Shown here in pieces: positions 23,900-31,798 of a DNA stretch of 39,098 nt. Within the stretch, counting starts at the first letter, position 1. Each line of letters begins with the position of its first letter. The stretch is from Clostridiales bacterium. Lineage in GTDB: Bacteria > Bacillota > Clostridia > Peptostreptococcales > Natronincolaceae. The notes beneath the pieces were generated by a model. It saw only the letters and a program-made list of their open reading frames with translations. It ran no database searches and was not told the DNA's origin. Location of the stretch: positions 1 to 39,098 of the forward strand of contig JAAYPJ010000088.1 of assembly GCA_012519835.1 (NCBI GenBank). The letters are read 5' to 3'. A program made the position numbers and the translations under genes.

Positions 23900-24020
23900 T
23901 GACCTAACCCGATCCGACACTCAGTTAACAATAGGCAGGACATCTCTAATTTAACAAAGATATAAACAAATACCAGATATTATCCTTAGAAAGTCTGAGT
24001 GTCGGATCGTTGGTAGGTCA
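23900..24020 (+). repeat. Nested palindromic repeat, element A
   Basis: Outer arms TGACCTA (23900-23906) and TAGGTCA (24014-24020), flanked inside by ACCC and TTGG. Between them lies a 98-bp inner module (23911-24008) with perfect 14-bp inverted ends GATCCGACACTCAG and CTGAGTGTCGGATC. The sequence AACGCA follows the right arm, as in all copies. It begins two bases after the metG T-box terminator. Confidence 0.8.
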
Positions 24021-24026
24021 AACGCA

Positions 24027-24180
24027 TATTAGAAGTGGGGAGCGGGAAGCGGGTGACCGGAATTCTTGCAAGTATAACCACCACTATACAGTTCGGGTAA
24101 CATACAACCGGATTATTTCTAACTTCTAGCTTCCAACCTCTCACCTCTAATATGAGAGACTGCGGAGAATGACCTAACCC
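24027..24180. repeat. Purine-rich inverted repeat and start of another palindromic unit
   Basis: ATTAGAAGTGGGGAGCGGG (24028 on) is the approximate inverse complement of 24129-24150 (GGAAGC and GAGAGGTG blocks on the other strand). It is followed by GAGACTGCGGAGAATGACCT and AACCCC (24156-24181), which joins the known right end of one large repeat to the left end of the next. 24182-24347 shows further purine-rich and GATTTCC-type fragments but no gene; small frames here are not credible. Confidence 0.5.
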
Positions 24181-24347
24181 CGCTAGAAATCAGAAGCTGG
24201 AGGTCGGAGTGCCGGAAATTTGTCAGAAGGGTATAAAATTTTAAGGAGGTCCGGCATACCGGCGCACTGATTTCCGATTTCCAGTTTGTGCGACCACAAA
24301 GAATGATCTTACCCATATTAAAGGCGGGAAGTGAAAGGTGAAAGGTC

Positions 24348-24478
24348 ATGTGGCAAACAAAGCGTTCCCTTGCCGCACATGTGGCAAACAAAGCGTCCCC
24401 TTGCCGCATGAAGGTGGGGGGGGAATGTGGCAAACAAAGCGTCCCCTTGCCGCATCAAGCGTCCCCTTGCCGCATCCC
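24348..24478 (-). repeat. GGGGACG hairpin-repeat cluster, copies 6-9
   Basis: Units begin ATGTGGCAAACAAAGCG at 24348, ATGTGGCAAACAAAGCG at 24379 and ATGTGGCAAACAAAGCG at 24425, each ending in CCCTTGCCGCA, and a shortened TCAAGCGTCCCCTTGCCGCA ends near 24476. The order of the last two mirrors the cluster at 7076-7147. They lie in the leader of metG. Confidence 0.75.
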
Positions 24479-24510
24479 AAATGCAATTCAAACAACAGGA
24501 GGAATAAAAA

Positions 24511-26445
24511 ATGAACAAAGGAAAATTTTATTTAACAACACCAATATACTATCCGAGCGGCAAACTCCACATAGGACACACATACACAACGGTTGCCGCA
24601 GATGCATTGGCAAGATTTAAGAGACTGACGGGATATGATGTCAAATTTTTGACCGGAACAGATGAGCACGGCGAAAAGATACAGGAAGCTGCACAAAAAG
24701 TGGGACTGACGCCAAAAGAATATTTAGACGAAATGGTATCGGGAATAAAAAAGCTTTGGAAGGCAATGGACATTTCCTATGATATTTTTATAAGAACGAC
24801 AGACGAAGAACACAAGCAGAGGGTTCAAAATATATTTCAAAAGCTTTACGATAAGGGGGATATCTACAAAGGCGAATATGAGGGATGGTATTGTACACCT
24901 TGCGAATCTTTTTGGACGGAAAGCCAAATAAAGGAGGGGCATGTATGCCCGGACTGTGACCGTCCTGTATATCTGGCAAAGGAGGAAGCATATTTTTTCA
25001 GGTTATCAAAATACCAAGATAGGCTGATTAAATATTATGAGGAGCATCCGGAAATCTGCTCTCCGCCGTCAAGAAGAAATGAAATGTTAAACAATTTCTT
25101 AAAACCCGGGCTGGAGGATCTCTGTGTATCTCGTACAAGTTTTGATTGGGGCATTCCGGTGCCGTTCGACCCGAAACATATAATATATGTATGGTTTGAC
25201 GCTGTGAGTAACTATATTACTGCATTGGGTTACGGTTCTGAAGACGAAAAACTGTTCAACAAATACTGGCCTGCAGACGTCCATCTGGTGGGGAAGGAAA
25301 TAGTGAGATTCCATACGATAATCTGGCCGATTATGTTGATGGCATTGGAATTGCCGCTACCTAAAATGGTATACGGCCATGGCTGGATATTATTTGATGC
25401 GGATAAAATGTCAAAATCCAAGGGGAATATTGTGTATCCGGAGCCGCTGATAGAACGCTATGGACTGGATGCAATCAAATATTTTCTTTTGAGAGAGTTT
25501 ACATTTGGTCAGGATGGTAATTACACAAACAGGAACTTTATCAACAGACTGAATTCCGATTTGGCCAACGATCTGGGGAACCTTGTGAGCAGAACCATTA
25601 CGATGATTGAAAAATACAACAGTGGAATTATTCCGGAGCCTAAAGAGCCGGGAGAGTTCGACGATGATCTGAAATCGGTTGCGGCTGGAGCATCACAAAA
25701 AGTGGAATCAGCAATCGATAAACTGCAATTTCACGACGGATTGGAAGAAATATGGAAAGTGGTTCGCAGAACAAATAAATATATAGATGAAACCACACCT
25801 TGGATATTGGCAAAGGATGATGCCAACAAGGAAAGACTGGATACGGTGCTTTACAATTTGGCAGATTGCATTAGAATTATATCCGTACTGATAAAACCTT
25901 TTATGGAAGCAACAACTATTGAAATTTGGACACAATTAGGGATTGACAGCGGGCAGGGCACCGCATGGGAAGATACATTCATTTTTGGCAAGATCCCGAC
26001 AGGCGAGAAGGTAAGAAAAAGGGACGTTCTGTTTCCAAGGTTAGATGTGGACAAGGAGGTAGAAGAATTGGAGAAAATGGGCGAAGGGGAGGAAGAAACC
26101 CAAGTCGTTATTGAGCCTAAGGAACAGATAACTATAGATGATTTCAGTAAATTGGAACTTAGGGTGGCTGAGGTATTAAAGGTGGAAAAACACCCTGATG
26201 CAGACAGGTTGTTAGTTTTGCAGTTACAAGTAGGAAATGAAACCAGGCAGGTGGTGTCGGGGATAGCCGAATATTATAAACCTGAACAGTTGGTGGGCAA
26301 AAATTTGATATTGGTAGCCAATCTGAAGCCTGTAAAACTTCGTGGTATTGAATCCCACGGAATGATACTTGCTGCATGTAACGGCAAAGAGTTGGTGCTG
26401 GGCACAATAGACAAAGATATCGCCAGCGGCACGGAAATTAGTTAA
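24511..26445 (+). CDS. metG: Methionyl-tRNA synthetase
   Basis: 644 aa, class I synthetase with a C-terminal tRNA-binding domain. The [20 protein letters not shown] stretch carries the HIGH motif (residues about 18-21), and [11 protein letters not shown] follows. A four-cysteine zinc knuckle is formed by CTPCESFW and CPDCDRP (about 130-153). The catalytic loop is KMSKSKGN (about 299-306). Residues about 535-644 ([20 protein letters not shown] and on) are the EMAP/Trbp-like domain. Zinc and C-terminal domains match MetS of Bacillus, the neighbour of tatD. AGGAGG lies 8 nt before the ATG. It is separated from its T-box terminator by about 610 nt of repeats. Confidence 0.96.
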   Translation: MNKGKFYLTTPIYYPSGKLHIGHTYTTVAADALARFKRLTGYDVKFLTGTDEHGEKIQEAAQKVGLTPKEYLDEMVSGIKKLWKAMDISYDIFIRTTDEEHKQRVQNIFQKLYDKGDIYKGEYEGWYCTPCESFWTESQIKEGHVCPDCDRPVYLAKEEAYFFRLSKYQDRLIKYYEEHPEICSPPSRRNEMLNNFLKPGLEDLCVSRTSFDWGIPVPFDPKHIIYVWFDAVSNYITALGYGSEDEKLFNKYWPADVHLVGKEIVRFHTIIWPIMLMALELPLPKMVYGHGWILFDADKMSKSKGNIVYPEPLIERYGLDAIKYFLLREFTFGQDGNYTNRNFINRLNSDLANDLGNLVSRTITMIEKYNSGIIPEPKEPGEFDDDLKSVAAGASQKVESAIDKLQFHDGLEEIWKVVRRTNKYIDETTPWILAKDDANKERLDTVLYNLADCIRIISVLIKPFMEATTIEIWTQLGIDSGQGTAWEDTFIFGKIPTGEKVRKRDVLFPRLDVDKEVEELEKMGEGEEETQVVIEPKEQITIDDFSKLELRVAEVLKVEKHPDADRLLVLQLQVGNETRQVVSGIAEYYKPEQLVGKNLILVANLKPVKLRGIESHGMILAACNGKELVLGTIDKDIASGTEIS

Positions 26446-26496
26446 CAATAGTCTAACAATAGTTTAACAATGGTTTAACGATGGTTTAACGATAAT
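26442..26496 (+). repeat. Five tandem 11-bp repeats
   Basis: TTAACAATAGT, CTAACAATAGT, TTAACAATGGT, TTAACGATGGT, TTAACGATAAT: five units of exactly 11 bp, starting in the metG stop codon. Relatives lie at 15271-15310 and 35831-35852. Confidence 0.8.
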
Positions 26497-26706
26497 CCGC
26501 AGACAAACATTACAAATTTGTTCACTCTCCGACACTCAGGTTTTAATAGGAAGGATATTTTTTATTTGTTTGTATCCTTACTAATTCAGAAGTATCCCAA
26601 TTAATTGTTAACTGAGTGTTGGATCGTACAAATTTGATGTTTGGTTGCGTTTGACCTACCATCAATTTGTTACTTCCTTTGGTCGTGCAAATTGGGTTAG
26701 GTCATA
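26497..26706 (-). repeat. Nested palindromic repeat, element B (inverted)
   Basis: Read on the minus strand: TGACCTAACCC (26704-26694), an AATTTG...CAAATT hairpin with ACGACCAAAGGAAGT in its loop, GGTAGGTCA (26660-26652), AACGCAACC, CAAATTTG, then a 99-bp inner module (26626-26528, ends CGATCCAACACTCAG and CTGAGTGTCGGA), and GTGAACAAATTTGTAATGTT to about 26502. It contains both slots of the full unit. Confidence 0.8.
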
Positions 26707-26745
26707 AACAATCGTTTAGCTATCGTTAAGAAAAGGAGGTATAAA

Positions 26746-27513
26746 ATGCTTTTCGACAGTCATGCTCATTTGGATGACGAGCGATTTGATAAAGACAGGG
26801 ATAACGTCATAAAGCGGGCAAAGCAAAACAATATACAATATATACTCAACCCGGGAGCGGACCTGAATACATCTATAAGGGCGGTTAATTTATCGGAGAA
26901 ATACGACATGATATATGCGGCTGTGGGTGTACACCCCCACGATGTTAAGGACATGGACAAGGATACTGTAGAGGTACTCAGGGCTTTAACTAACAGAGAC
27001 AAGGTGGTTGCCATAGGGGAAATAGGCCTGGATTTTTATTATGACCATTCTCCAAGGGATATCCAACGGAAATGGTTTAGGGAACAGATAGAGTTGGCAA
27101 GAGAGGTCAATCTGCCTATAATAATACATGCCAGGGATGCACATGGGGAAGTCTTCAATACATTGAAAGAACACGACGTGGGAAACCTCGGTTGTGTCAT
27201 GCATTGTTATTCCGGTAGTGTAGAATTGGCAAAAGAGTATGTGAAAATGGGGGTATATATCTCCCTTGCAGGACCGGTCACATTTAAAAATGCGAGAAAA
27301 ACATACGAGGTAGCCAAAGAAATTCCGCTGGAATGGCTTTTGGTGGAAACTGATAGTCCGTATTTGACCCCCGCGCCGTATCGCGGCAAAAGAAACGAAC
27401 CCGCTTACGTGAGATTTGTAGCACAAAAAATAGCGGAGATAAAACAAATAACCATTGAAGAAATTGCACATCAGACTACATTGAACACTAAAAAATTATT
27501 TAAAATAGACTAG
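26746..27513 (+). CDS. tatD: TatD-family metal-dependent deoxyribonuclease
   Basis: 255 aa, TIM-barrel hydrolase (YabD in Bacillus). Metal ligands are visible: DSHAHLDD at the N-terminus, IGEIGLDFYYD (about 91-101), IIHARDAHGE (about 126-135), VMHCYSG (about 151-157) and ETDSPYLTPAPYRGKRN (about 203-219). Such enzymes act as 3'-5' exonucleases or DNases in repair or quality control. AAGGAGG with a good spacer precedes the ATG. The position after metG is conserved in Firmicutes. Confidence 0.93.
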   Translation: MLFDSHAHLDDERFDKDRDNVIKRAKQNNIQYILNPGADLNTSIRAVNLSEKYDMIYAAVGVHPHDVKDMDKDTVEVLRALTNRDKVVAIGEIGLDFYYDHSPRDIQRKWFREQIELAREVNLPIIIHARDAHGEVFNTLKEHDVGNLGCVMHCYSGSVELAKEYVKMGVYISLAGPVTFKNARKTYEVAKEIPLEWLLVETDSPYLTPAPYRGKRNEPAYVRFVAQKIAEIKQITIEEIAHQTTLNTKKLFKID

Positions 27514-27514
27514 G

Positions 27515-27787
27515 GCAAATCTCGGACATTGCAAAATTAAAACATTACAGGAAAAATCCGCCGAGGACATAAGGGTATCAGGAACGGAATACCCGGACAA
27601 ACTAGATACCGGTATATTATATTTGTATTTATATCCTCAGAAAAAGTAACGTTATAGGCTTGAGTGCCTTATACACTGGAGGTTTTGTGGATGTACCGAG
27701 TCCTGCATTAGATTACGAGAAGGGGGCAAATCGCGGACTTGAATGGCAGCCAATATATGTGTCCCGGTAGTGCAGGGTTTTTCTAGT
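27515..27787 (+). ncRNA. Candidate structured RNA between tatD and the G5/3D gene
   Basis: Paired segments include TCCGC with GCGGA, GAGGA with TCCTC enclosing a GGGTAT/ATACCC hairpin, and CGAGTCC (27698) with GGACTTG. Against the last, CCTGCATTA can pair with TAGTGCAGG, which is followed by GTTTTTC (to about 27786) like a terminator. GGGCAAATCTCGGACATTG at 27513 and GGGCAAATCGCGGACTTG at 27725 form a direct repeat. The alternative pairings suggest a switch. G5/3D genes are frequent c-di-AMP riboswitch targets, but the c-di-AMP consensus was not found. The class is unknown. Confidence 0.35.
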
Positions 27788-27836
27788 CCTATTATTCCCG
27801 GTTTGTGCATATATTACAAATATGTAATAAGGAGAT

Positions 27837-27865
27837 TTGACAAAAACAAGAATTTGGCATAAAAT
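27837..27865 (+). promoter_or_regulatory. Sigma-A promoter of the G5/3D gene
   Basis: TTGACA (27837-27842), 17-nt spacer and TAAAAT (27860-27865). It lies after the structured region, so that region is not in the leader of transcripts from here. Confidence 0.75.
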
Positions 27866-27911
27866 ATAGAAACATTCCGTCCTTAATTTAAAATGAATAG
27901 GAGGAAGATTT

Positions 27912-28949
27912 ATGGAAAGTCACCTGAGCCGCAATAAGTTTTTTGATAAAAAAATACTTATTGCAGCTGTCGCGGTAGCACTGTTGTTGTTAGGGGCAGT
28001 GTTTATCAAGTCCCGAAAAACAGTTACGATTGCATACGATGGACAGGAAATTCAGGTTTCAACTCTGGCAGGTACAGTGGAGGATGTTTTGAAAAAACAA
28101 AACATTACGATTGGAGACAAAGATAAAATTATTCCGAAAATGAATGAGCAAATAAGGGATGGGATGGAAATAGTCATTCATAGGGCTTTTGAAATAAGGC
28201 TTATTGATGGACAAACGGAAAAAACAATACTTACTGCAGAAACCAATATAAAAGATTTGATAAATTCACTCGATATAAAACTCGAAGAAGAAGATAAAAT
28301 TGAGCCGAAACTTGGGGAACCAATTAAGGAAGGCCAGGCAGTTAAAATTACCAGAGTTTCTCGTGAAGTCGCGGTGGAAACTCAAGAGTTGCCCTTTCAG
28401 ACAGTTTTTAAAAATAATAGTAACCTGGAAAAGGGAAAGACAGTAAAAATTCAGAAGGGCAAGAAGGGATTAAAGGAAATAAAATTCGAGGTTACTTATG
28501 AAAACGGTGTGGAAGTCGGCAGGGAAGTTGTTGAGGAAAGTGTTGTTGAAAATGCCGTGAACGAGATTGTTGAAAAAGGAACACTTGTCTTGGCAGCAAC
28601 CTCCAGCAGGGGGGATATCGCAAGATATTCTAAGGTTTTAACTATGACGGCTACGGCATATGATTTAAGCTTTCAAAGTACCGGAAGAAGACCCGGTGAT
28701 AAGTATTATGGTTTAACGGCCAGCGGTACCAAAATAAGACCGGGGGTTGTGGCGGTAGACCCGAAGGTAATTCCATTGGGTACGAAACTTTATATAGAAT
28801 CTACTGATGGTACTTCGGACTATGGGTATGCTACTGCTGAAGATAAGGGTAGTGCTATCAAAGGAAACAAGATTGACCTTTATCTTGAAACAGCCCAAGC
28901 AGTAAAGAAGTTTGGCAGAAGAACGGTAAGAGTATATATATTAAAATAG
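27912..28949 (+). CDS. YabE-like cell-wall protein: DUF348, G5 and 3D domains
   Basis: 345 aa. One N-terminal membrane anchor (about 15-33) is followed by two DUF348 repeats (about 38-80 and 92-136, with TLAGTVEDVLKKQNI and AETNIKDLINSLDI), a G5 domain (about 145-225) and a 3D domain (about 245-345). The 3D domain includes TATAYDLSFQSTG, VAVDPKVIPLGTKLYIE, AEDKGSAIKGNKIDLYL and a final RTVRVYILK. Its conserved aspartates make it like the catalytic fold of MltA and Sps/Rpf-type wall hydrolases, suggesting peptidoglycan cleavage outside the membrane. Same place as yabE between tatD and ksgA in Bacillus. AGGAGG precedes the ATG. Confidence 0.9.
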   Translation: MESHLSRNKFFDKKILIAAVAVALLLLGAVFIKSRKTVTIAYDGQEIQVSTLAGTVEDVLKKQNITIGDKDKIIPKMNEQIRDGMEIVIHRAFEIRLIDGQTEKTILTAETNIKDLINSLDIKLEEEDKIEPKLGEPIKEGQAVKITRVSREVAVETQELPFQTVFKNNSNLEKGKTVKIQKGKKGLKEIKFEVTYENGVEVGREVVEESVVENAVNEIVEKGTLVLAATSSRGDIARYSKVLTMTATAYDLSFQSTGRRPGDKYYGLTASGTKIRPGVVAVDPKVIPLGTKLYIESTDGTSDYGYATAEDKGSAIKGNKIDLYLETAQAVKKFGRRTVRVYILK

Positions 28950-29004
28950 GCCAGAAAATTCTGGCCTATTCCTATTAGAAGCCGGCAAACCTATATCCGG
29001 CTTC
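28945..29004 (+). terminator. Two hairpins after the G5/3D gene
   Basis: AATAGGCCAGAA pairs with TTCTGGCCTATT (28945-28970), starting in the last codons. A second hairpin, GAAGCCGG with CCGGCTTC, is at 28978-29004. The T-tails are short, so termination is likely but not certain. Confidence 0.6.
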
Positions 29005-29059
29005 CAGATAGCAGGGGCGATTTCAATCGGGGGTTAAATGCTTTAAATTAACAAGGTAG

Positions 29060-29941
29060 GTGAAAACTTTGGACAAGATATCGTCACCAAGAAAAATCAA
29101 AGAGATAATGGATAAGCACGGATTCAGACTTTCTAAAAGTCTCGGGCAAAATTTTCTGATTGATGAAAACATACTAAAGAAAATAGTTGATATTGCAAAA
29201 ATAACGGGTAAGGATTTTATCATCGAAGTGGGCCCGGGTATAGGAAATTTAACCCAACATATAGCAGAGGCCGCAGGGTTCGTAATAGCTATTGAAATTG
29301 ATAAGGCCCTGATTCCTATTTTGAAGGATACATTAAAAAATTATTCCAATATAGAAATAATAAATGAAGATATTTTGAAAACCGATTTACATAAATTAAT
29401 CAGAGAGAAATTTCAAAATCAAACAGTTAAGGTGGTTGCTAACCTGCCTTACTATGCAACAACACCTATAATTATGAAATTCCTCGAAGAAAAGGTCCCT
29501 GTAGAATCCCTGACTGTCATGGTCCAGAAGGAGGTTGCTCAACGCATGCAAGCAAAACCGGGAACAAAGGACTATGGCACCCTATCTATTGCCGTACAAT
29601 ATTATTCTGATCCGAATATCTTATTGAGGGTACCGCCATCAGTTTTCATCCCGCGGCCCAATGTGGAATCCGCAATTGTTAAACTGGAAGTATTAAAAGA
29701 GCCCGAGGTTCATGTGCAGAGGGAAGACTTGTTTTTTGCTTTAGTAAAAGATGCCTTCGGTAAAAGGAGAAAAACCATATTGAACGCTTTAAGTACGGGG
29801 GATCTTAAATTAGATAAAAATTTATTGAGAAATGTATTAAATGAAAGCAATATAGAAGAAAATCGGAGGGGTGAAACCTTAACTATCGAGGAATATGCAC
29901 TTTTATCTAATAATCTGGCAAAAATCTATAATAATTTGTAA
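29060..29941 (+). CDS. ksgA: 16S rRNA dimethyladenosine transferase KsgA (RsmA)
   Basis: 293 aa, or 290 if it starts at TTG 29069. It dimethylates A1518 and A1519 of 16S rRNA. Motifs: GFRLSKSLGQNFLID (about 21-35), IEVGPGIGNLTQHIAE (SAM motif I, about 55-70), AIEIDKALIPIL, NLPYYATTPIIMKF (about 128-141) and VFIPRPNVESAIVKL. The GTG at 29060 has its AAGG only 3 nt away, so TTG 29069 (MDKISSPRKIKEIM) is at least as likely. The rnmV gene (RNase M5) that usually stands directly before ksgA is absent. Confidence 0.94.
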   Translation: MKTLDKISSPRKIKEIMDKHGFRLSKSLGQNFLIDENILKKIVDIAKITGKDFIIEVGPGIGNLTQHIAEAAGFVIAIEIDKALIPILKDTLKNYSNIEIINEDILKTDLHKLIREKFQNQTVKVVANLPYYATTPIIMKFLEEKVPVESLTVMVQKEVAQRMQAKPGTKDYGTLSIAVQYYSDPNILLRVPPSVFIPRPNVESAIVKLEVLKEPEVHVQREDLFFALVKDAFGKRRKTILNALSTGDLKLDKNLLRNVLNESNIEENRRGETLTIEEYALLSNNLAKIYNNL

Positions 29942-30003
29942 ATTATTTTCAGCTCATACATATATTGATTATATATATGTTTAAAAGGGAGGAAAATAAT
30001 TTG

Positions 30004-31389
30004 ATGAGGCGATATAGACGGTTTTTTACTATGTTTGAACTGGAAGATAAAAATTTCAGTATCTTTACGGGCGAAGAGTCGAGAGGTTATGCAAAGGTTG
30101 AAATCAAGAACAGCCAGGGGCTATTATCTATTTACTGTCAAGGTTTAAAAAGCAGTAATGGCAACAGGTATCAATGGTATTTAATCGATACGAAGACAGA
30201 CGGGGAGCCCACAATAGTGGAAATCGGGCCTATGGAGGTAGACGAAAGAGGAAAAGGAGAAAAAATTTGCGAATTTAATGCTGCAAACGTAAAGGGATCC
30301 ATGATACAGATAGATGATTTCAATATATTGGCGCTAATTGCACAAAACAGAGACCAAGAAGACAAATTGTATGCACCCCTTGTGGGCTATATAGACAGAG
30401 AAAGGCCTGATGTAAGCTATTGGAGGTATGCACTGGGTAAATACCTGCATATCCCCATAGACGAGGGGACAACCAAGGAAAAAATGGCGCAATTTTATCG
30501 ACCGGCAAAAAAGGTTGAAGAGAAACCGGTAAAGGAGACTAAAAAGGAAATTACAGAAGAAATGATAAAAGAACCTGTAGAAGAGGTCATAGAAGAACCT
30601 GCGGAAGAGGAAAAGGAGATCGAAGAAAAAGTTGTAGAAGAAGCCATAGAAGAACCCGCAAAGGGGATTGTAGAAGAGATTGAAATTATAGAAGGGGTCG
30701 TAGAAGAGAAAGTTGCGGAAGAAGCTGCAGAACAGATTGTAGAAGAATCCACAGGTGAATTTGTGGAAAAGGTCATAGAAGAACCTGCGGAAGAGGAAAA
30801 GGAGATTGAAGAAAAAGTTATAGAAGAGGTTACAGAGGAAGCTCCAGAAGGGATTACGGAAGAGCTTGCAAAAGAGGCCGAAAAAGAAGTTGTGGAGGAG
30901 GCTGTAAAGGAAACAGCAGAAGAAGTTACAGAGGACGAATACGAGATTCAGATGCAGGCCTACATAGAAAATTCACTGAAGGGCTTTATTGAGGTGGAAC
31001 CGTTTATAGAAAATCTAAAAAACTATATTTGGTGGCAAATTCCTTATGATGTTCAAACCATGTACAGGGCTTATATGCCTTTTATATCATATTTGGATAG
31101 CTTAAGGGAACCTATGGATCAAGCGGACTATTATGTTTCCAGGATGGCACAGATAGTTTATGTACATCAACACCATATATTTGGCATTTGCTATGATACA
31201 AACAACAGAGCAAGGTATTATGCTTACGGTATATTAGGCAGGAACCTGTCCATGGAGCAGCCTTTTGAACTGGATGAGGATTTTGTTTATTGGCATCCGT
31301 GTGACAACGTGCCGGCAAATATAGAATCTTATGGTTATTGGATATTGACAATTGATCCCAAAACGGGAGATGCGGTTAAATGTAAATAG
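30004..31389 (+). CDS. Unknown protein: two conserved-looking domains joined by a glutamate-rich linker
   Basis: 461 aa from the ATG at 30004 (TTG 30001 is possible; AGGGAGG is 8-11 nt upstream). Residues 1-157 form a folded, aromatic-rich domain starting MRRYRRFFTMFELEDKNFSI. Residues about 160-312 are almost entirely E, V, I, A, K and P in repeats of the EEPAEEEKEIEEK type. Residues about 313-461 form a second aromatic-rich domain (NYIWWQIPYDVQTMYRAYMP, HQHHIFGICYD, VYWHPCDNVPANIESYGYW). There is no signal peptide or membrane helix. It stands where yabG is found in Bacillus but shows no likeness to it. I do not recognise the family; a scaffold role in spores or the envelope would be guesswork. 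Confidence 0.75.
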   Translation: MRRYRRFFTMFELEDKNFSIFTGEESRGYAKVEIKNSQGLLSIYCQGLKSSNGNRYQWYLIDTKTDGEPTIVEIGPMEVDERGKGEKICEFNAANVKGSMIQIDDFNILALIAQNRDQEDKLYAPLVGYIDRERPDVSYWRYALGKYLHIPIDEGTTKEKMAQFYRPAKKVEEKPVKETKKEITEEMIKEPVEEVIEEPAEEEKEIEEKVVEEAIEEPAKGIVEEIEIIEGVVEEKVAEEAAEQIVEESTGEFVEKVIEEPAEEEKEIEEKVIEEVTEEAPEGITEELAKEAEKEVVEEAVKETAEEVTEDEYEIQMQAYIENSLKGFIEVEPFIENLKNYIWWQIPYDVQTMYRAYMPFISYLDSLREPMDQADYYVSRMAQIVYVHQHHIFGICYDTNNRARYYAYGILGRNLSMEQPFELDEDFVYWHPCDNVPANIESYGYWILTIDPKTGDAVKCK

Positions 31390-31417
31390 ATTTTTATTTG
31401 ATGGTAAGACATGGAGG

Positions 31418-31487
31418 CACGGCAGAGACGGTTCCTTTGTAGTGTTGGAAAACATAACACAAAGGAACCATCTCTGCCGTGTCTTTT
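31418..31487. terminator. Long near-perfect hairpin, likely bidirectional terminator
   Basis: A 23-bp stem with one mismatch: CACGGCAGAGACGGTTCC... at 31418-31440 pairs with ACAAAGGAACCATCTCTGCC... at 31459-31481, loop AGTGTTGGAAAACATAAC, then GTCTTTT-type sequence. It lies between the glutamate-rich gene and the convergent small ORF. The ACGGTTCC core is reminiscent of other dispersed hairpins. Confidence 0.65.
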
Positions 31488-31522
31488 GCTGTGAAGGTCC
31501 TATATTTTTGTCATCCATATTT

Positions 31523-31618
31523 TTATTTAACCCATAAAATAATTCCCCCAACAATTAATAGACAGATTATTGCCACCATAATATAGACATGATTTTTTTT
31601 CATTATCAAAAATCGCAT
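31523..31618 (-). CDS. Tiny putative membrane protein (31 aa)
   Basis: On the minus strand an ATG at 31618 follows GAGGGGTG with a 5-nt spacer. The product is MRFLIMKKNHVYIMVAIICL followed by LIVGGIILWVK. It is a single hydrophobic helix with a basic N-terminal end. Strong ribosome binding site, a good helix and a hairpin downstream support it; the length is the main doubt. No family recognised. The rest of 31390-31912 holds the hairpin at 31418, a nested hairpin at 31683 and the promoter at 31790. Confidence 0.45.
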   Translation of the reverse strand: MRFLIMKKNHVYIMVAIICLLIVGGIILWVK

Positions 31619-31682
31619 TGTTTCACCCCTCGTAAGTAAAATTTTTTTCTAATAGTAATATATTTACACCCGAAGTACTTTA

Positions 31683-31724
31683 TGCCAGATTAAGTAAGGC
31701 AGCCTGTGACTGCCTGCTATGGCA
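31683..31724. repeat. Nested hairpin upstream of the LCP gene
   Basis: TGCCA (31683) pairs with TGGCA (31720) and encloses AGGCAG/CTGCCT (31697-31702, 31710-31715). Function unknown. Confidence 0.5.
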
Positions 31725-31789
31725 CATAATGGGCGGTTAAAGGTTACCCCTACCACATAAATTTATTTATAGATTATTTTATCGGAATT

Positions 31790-31798
31790 TGTTATAAT
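31790..31798 (+). promoter_or_regulatory. Extended -10 promoter of the LCP gene
   Basis: TGTTATAAT (TGn plus a perfect TATAAT) about 115 nt before the start codon; the -35 region (TAGATT) is poor. Confidence 0.5.

Noticed and set aside
23900-24510. CRISPR array from repeated GTCCCC/GCCGCA units
   Set aside because: Units are palindromic, irregularly spaced and without unique spacers of constant size; no cas genes are in the window.
27515-27787. c-di-AMP (ydaO) riboswitch before the G5/3D gene
   Set aside because: Only a short CCGAGTCC likeness is present; the other conserved blocks of that class could not be found, and a separate promoter follows.
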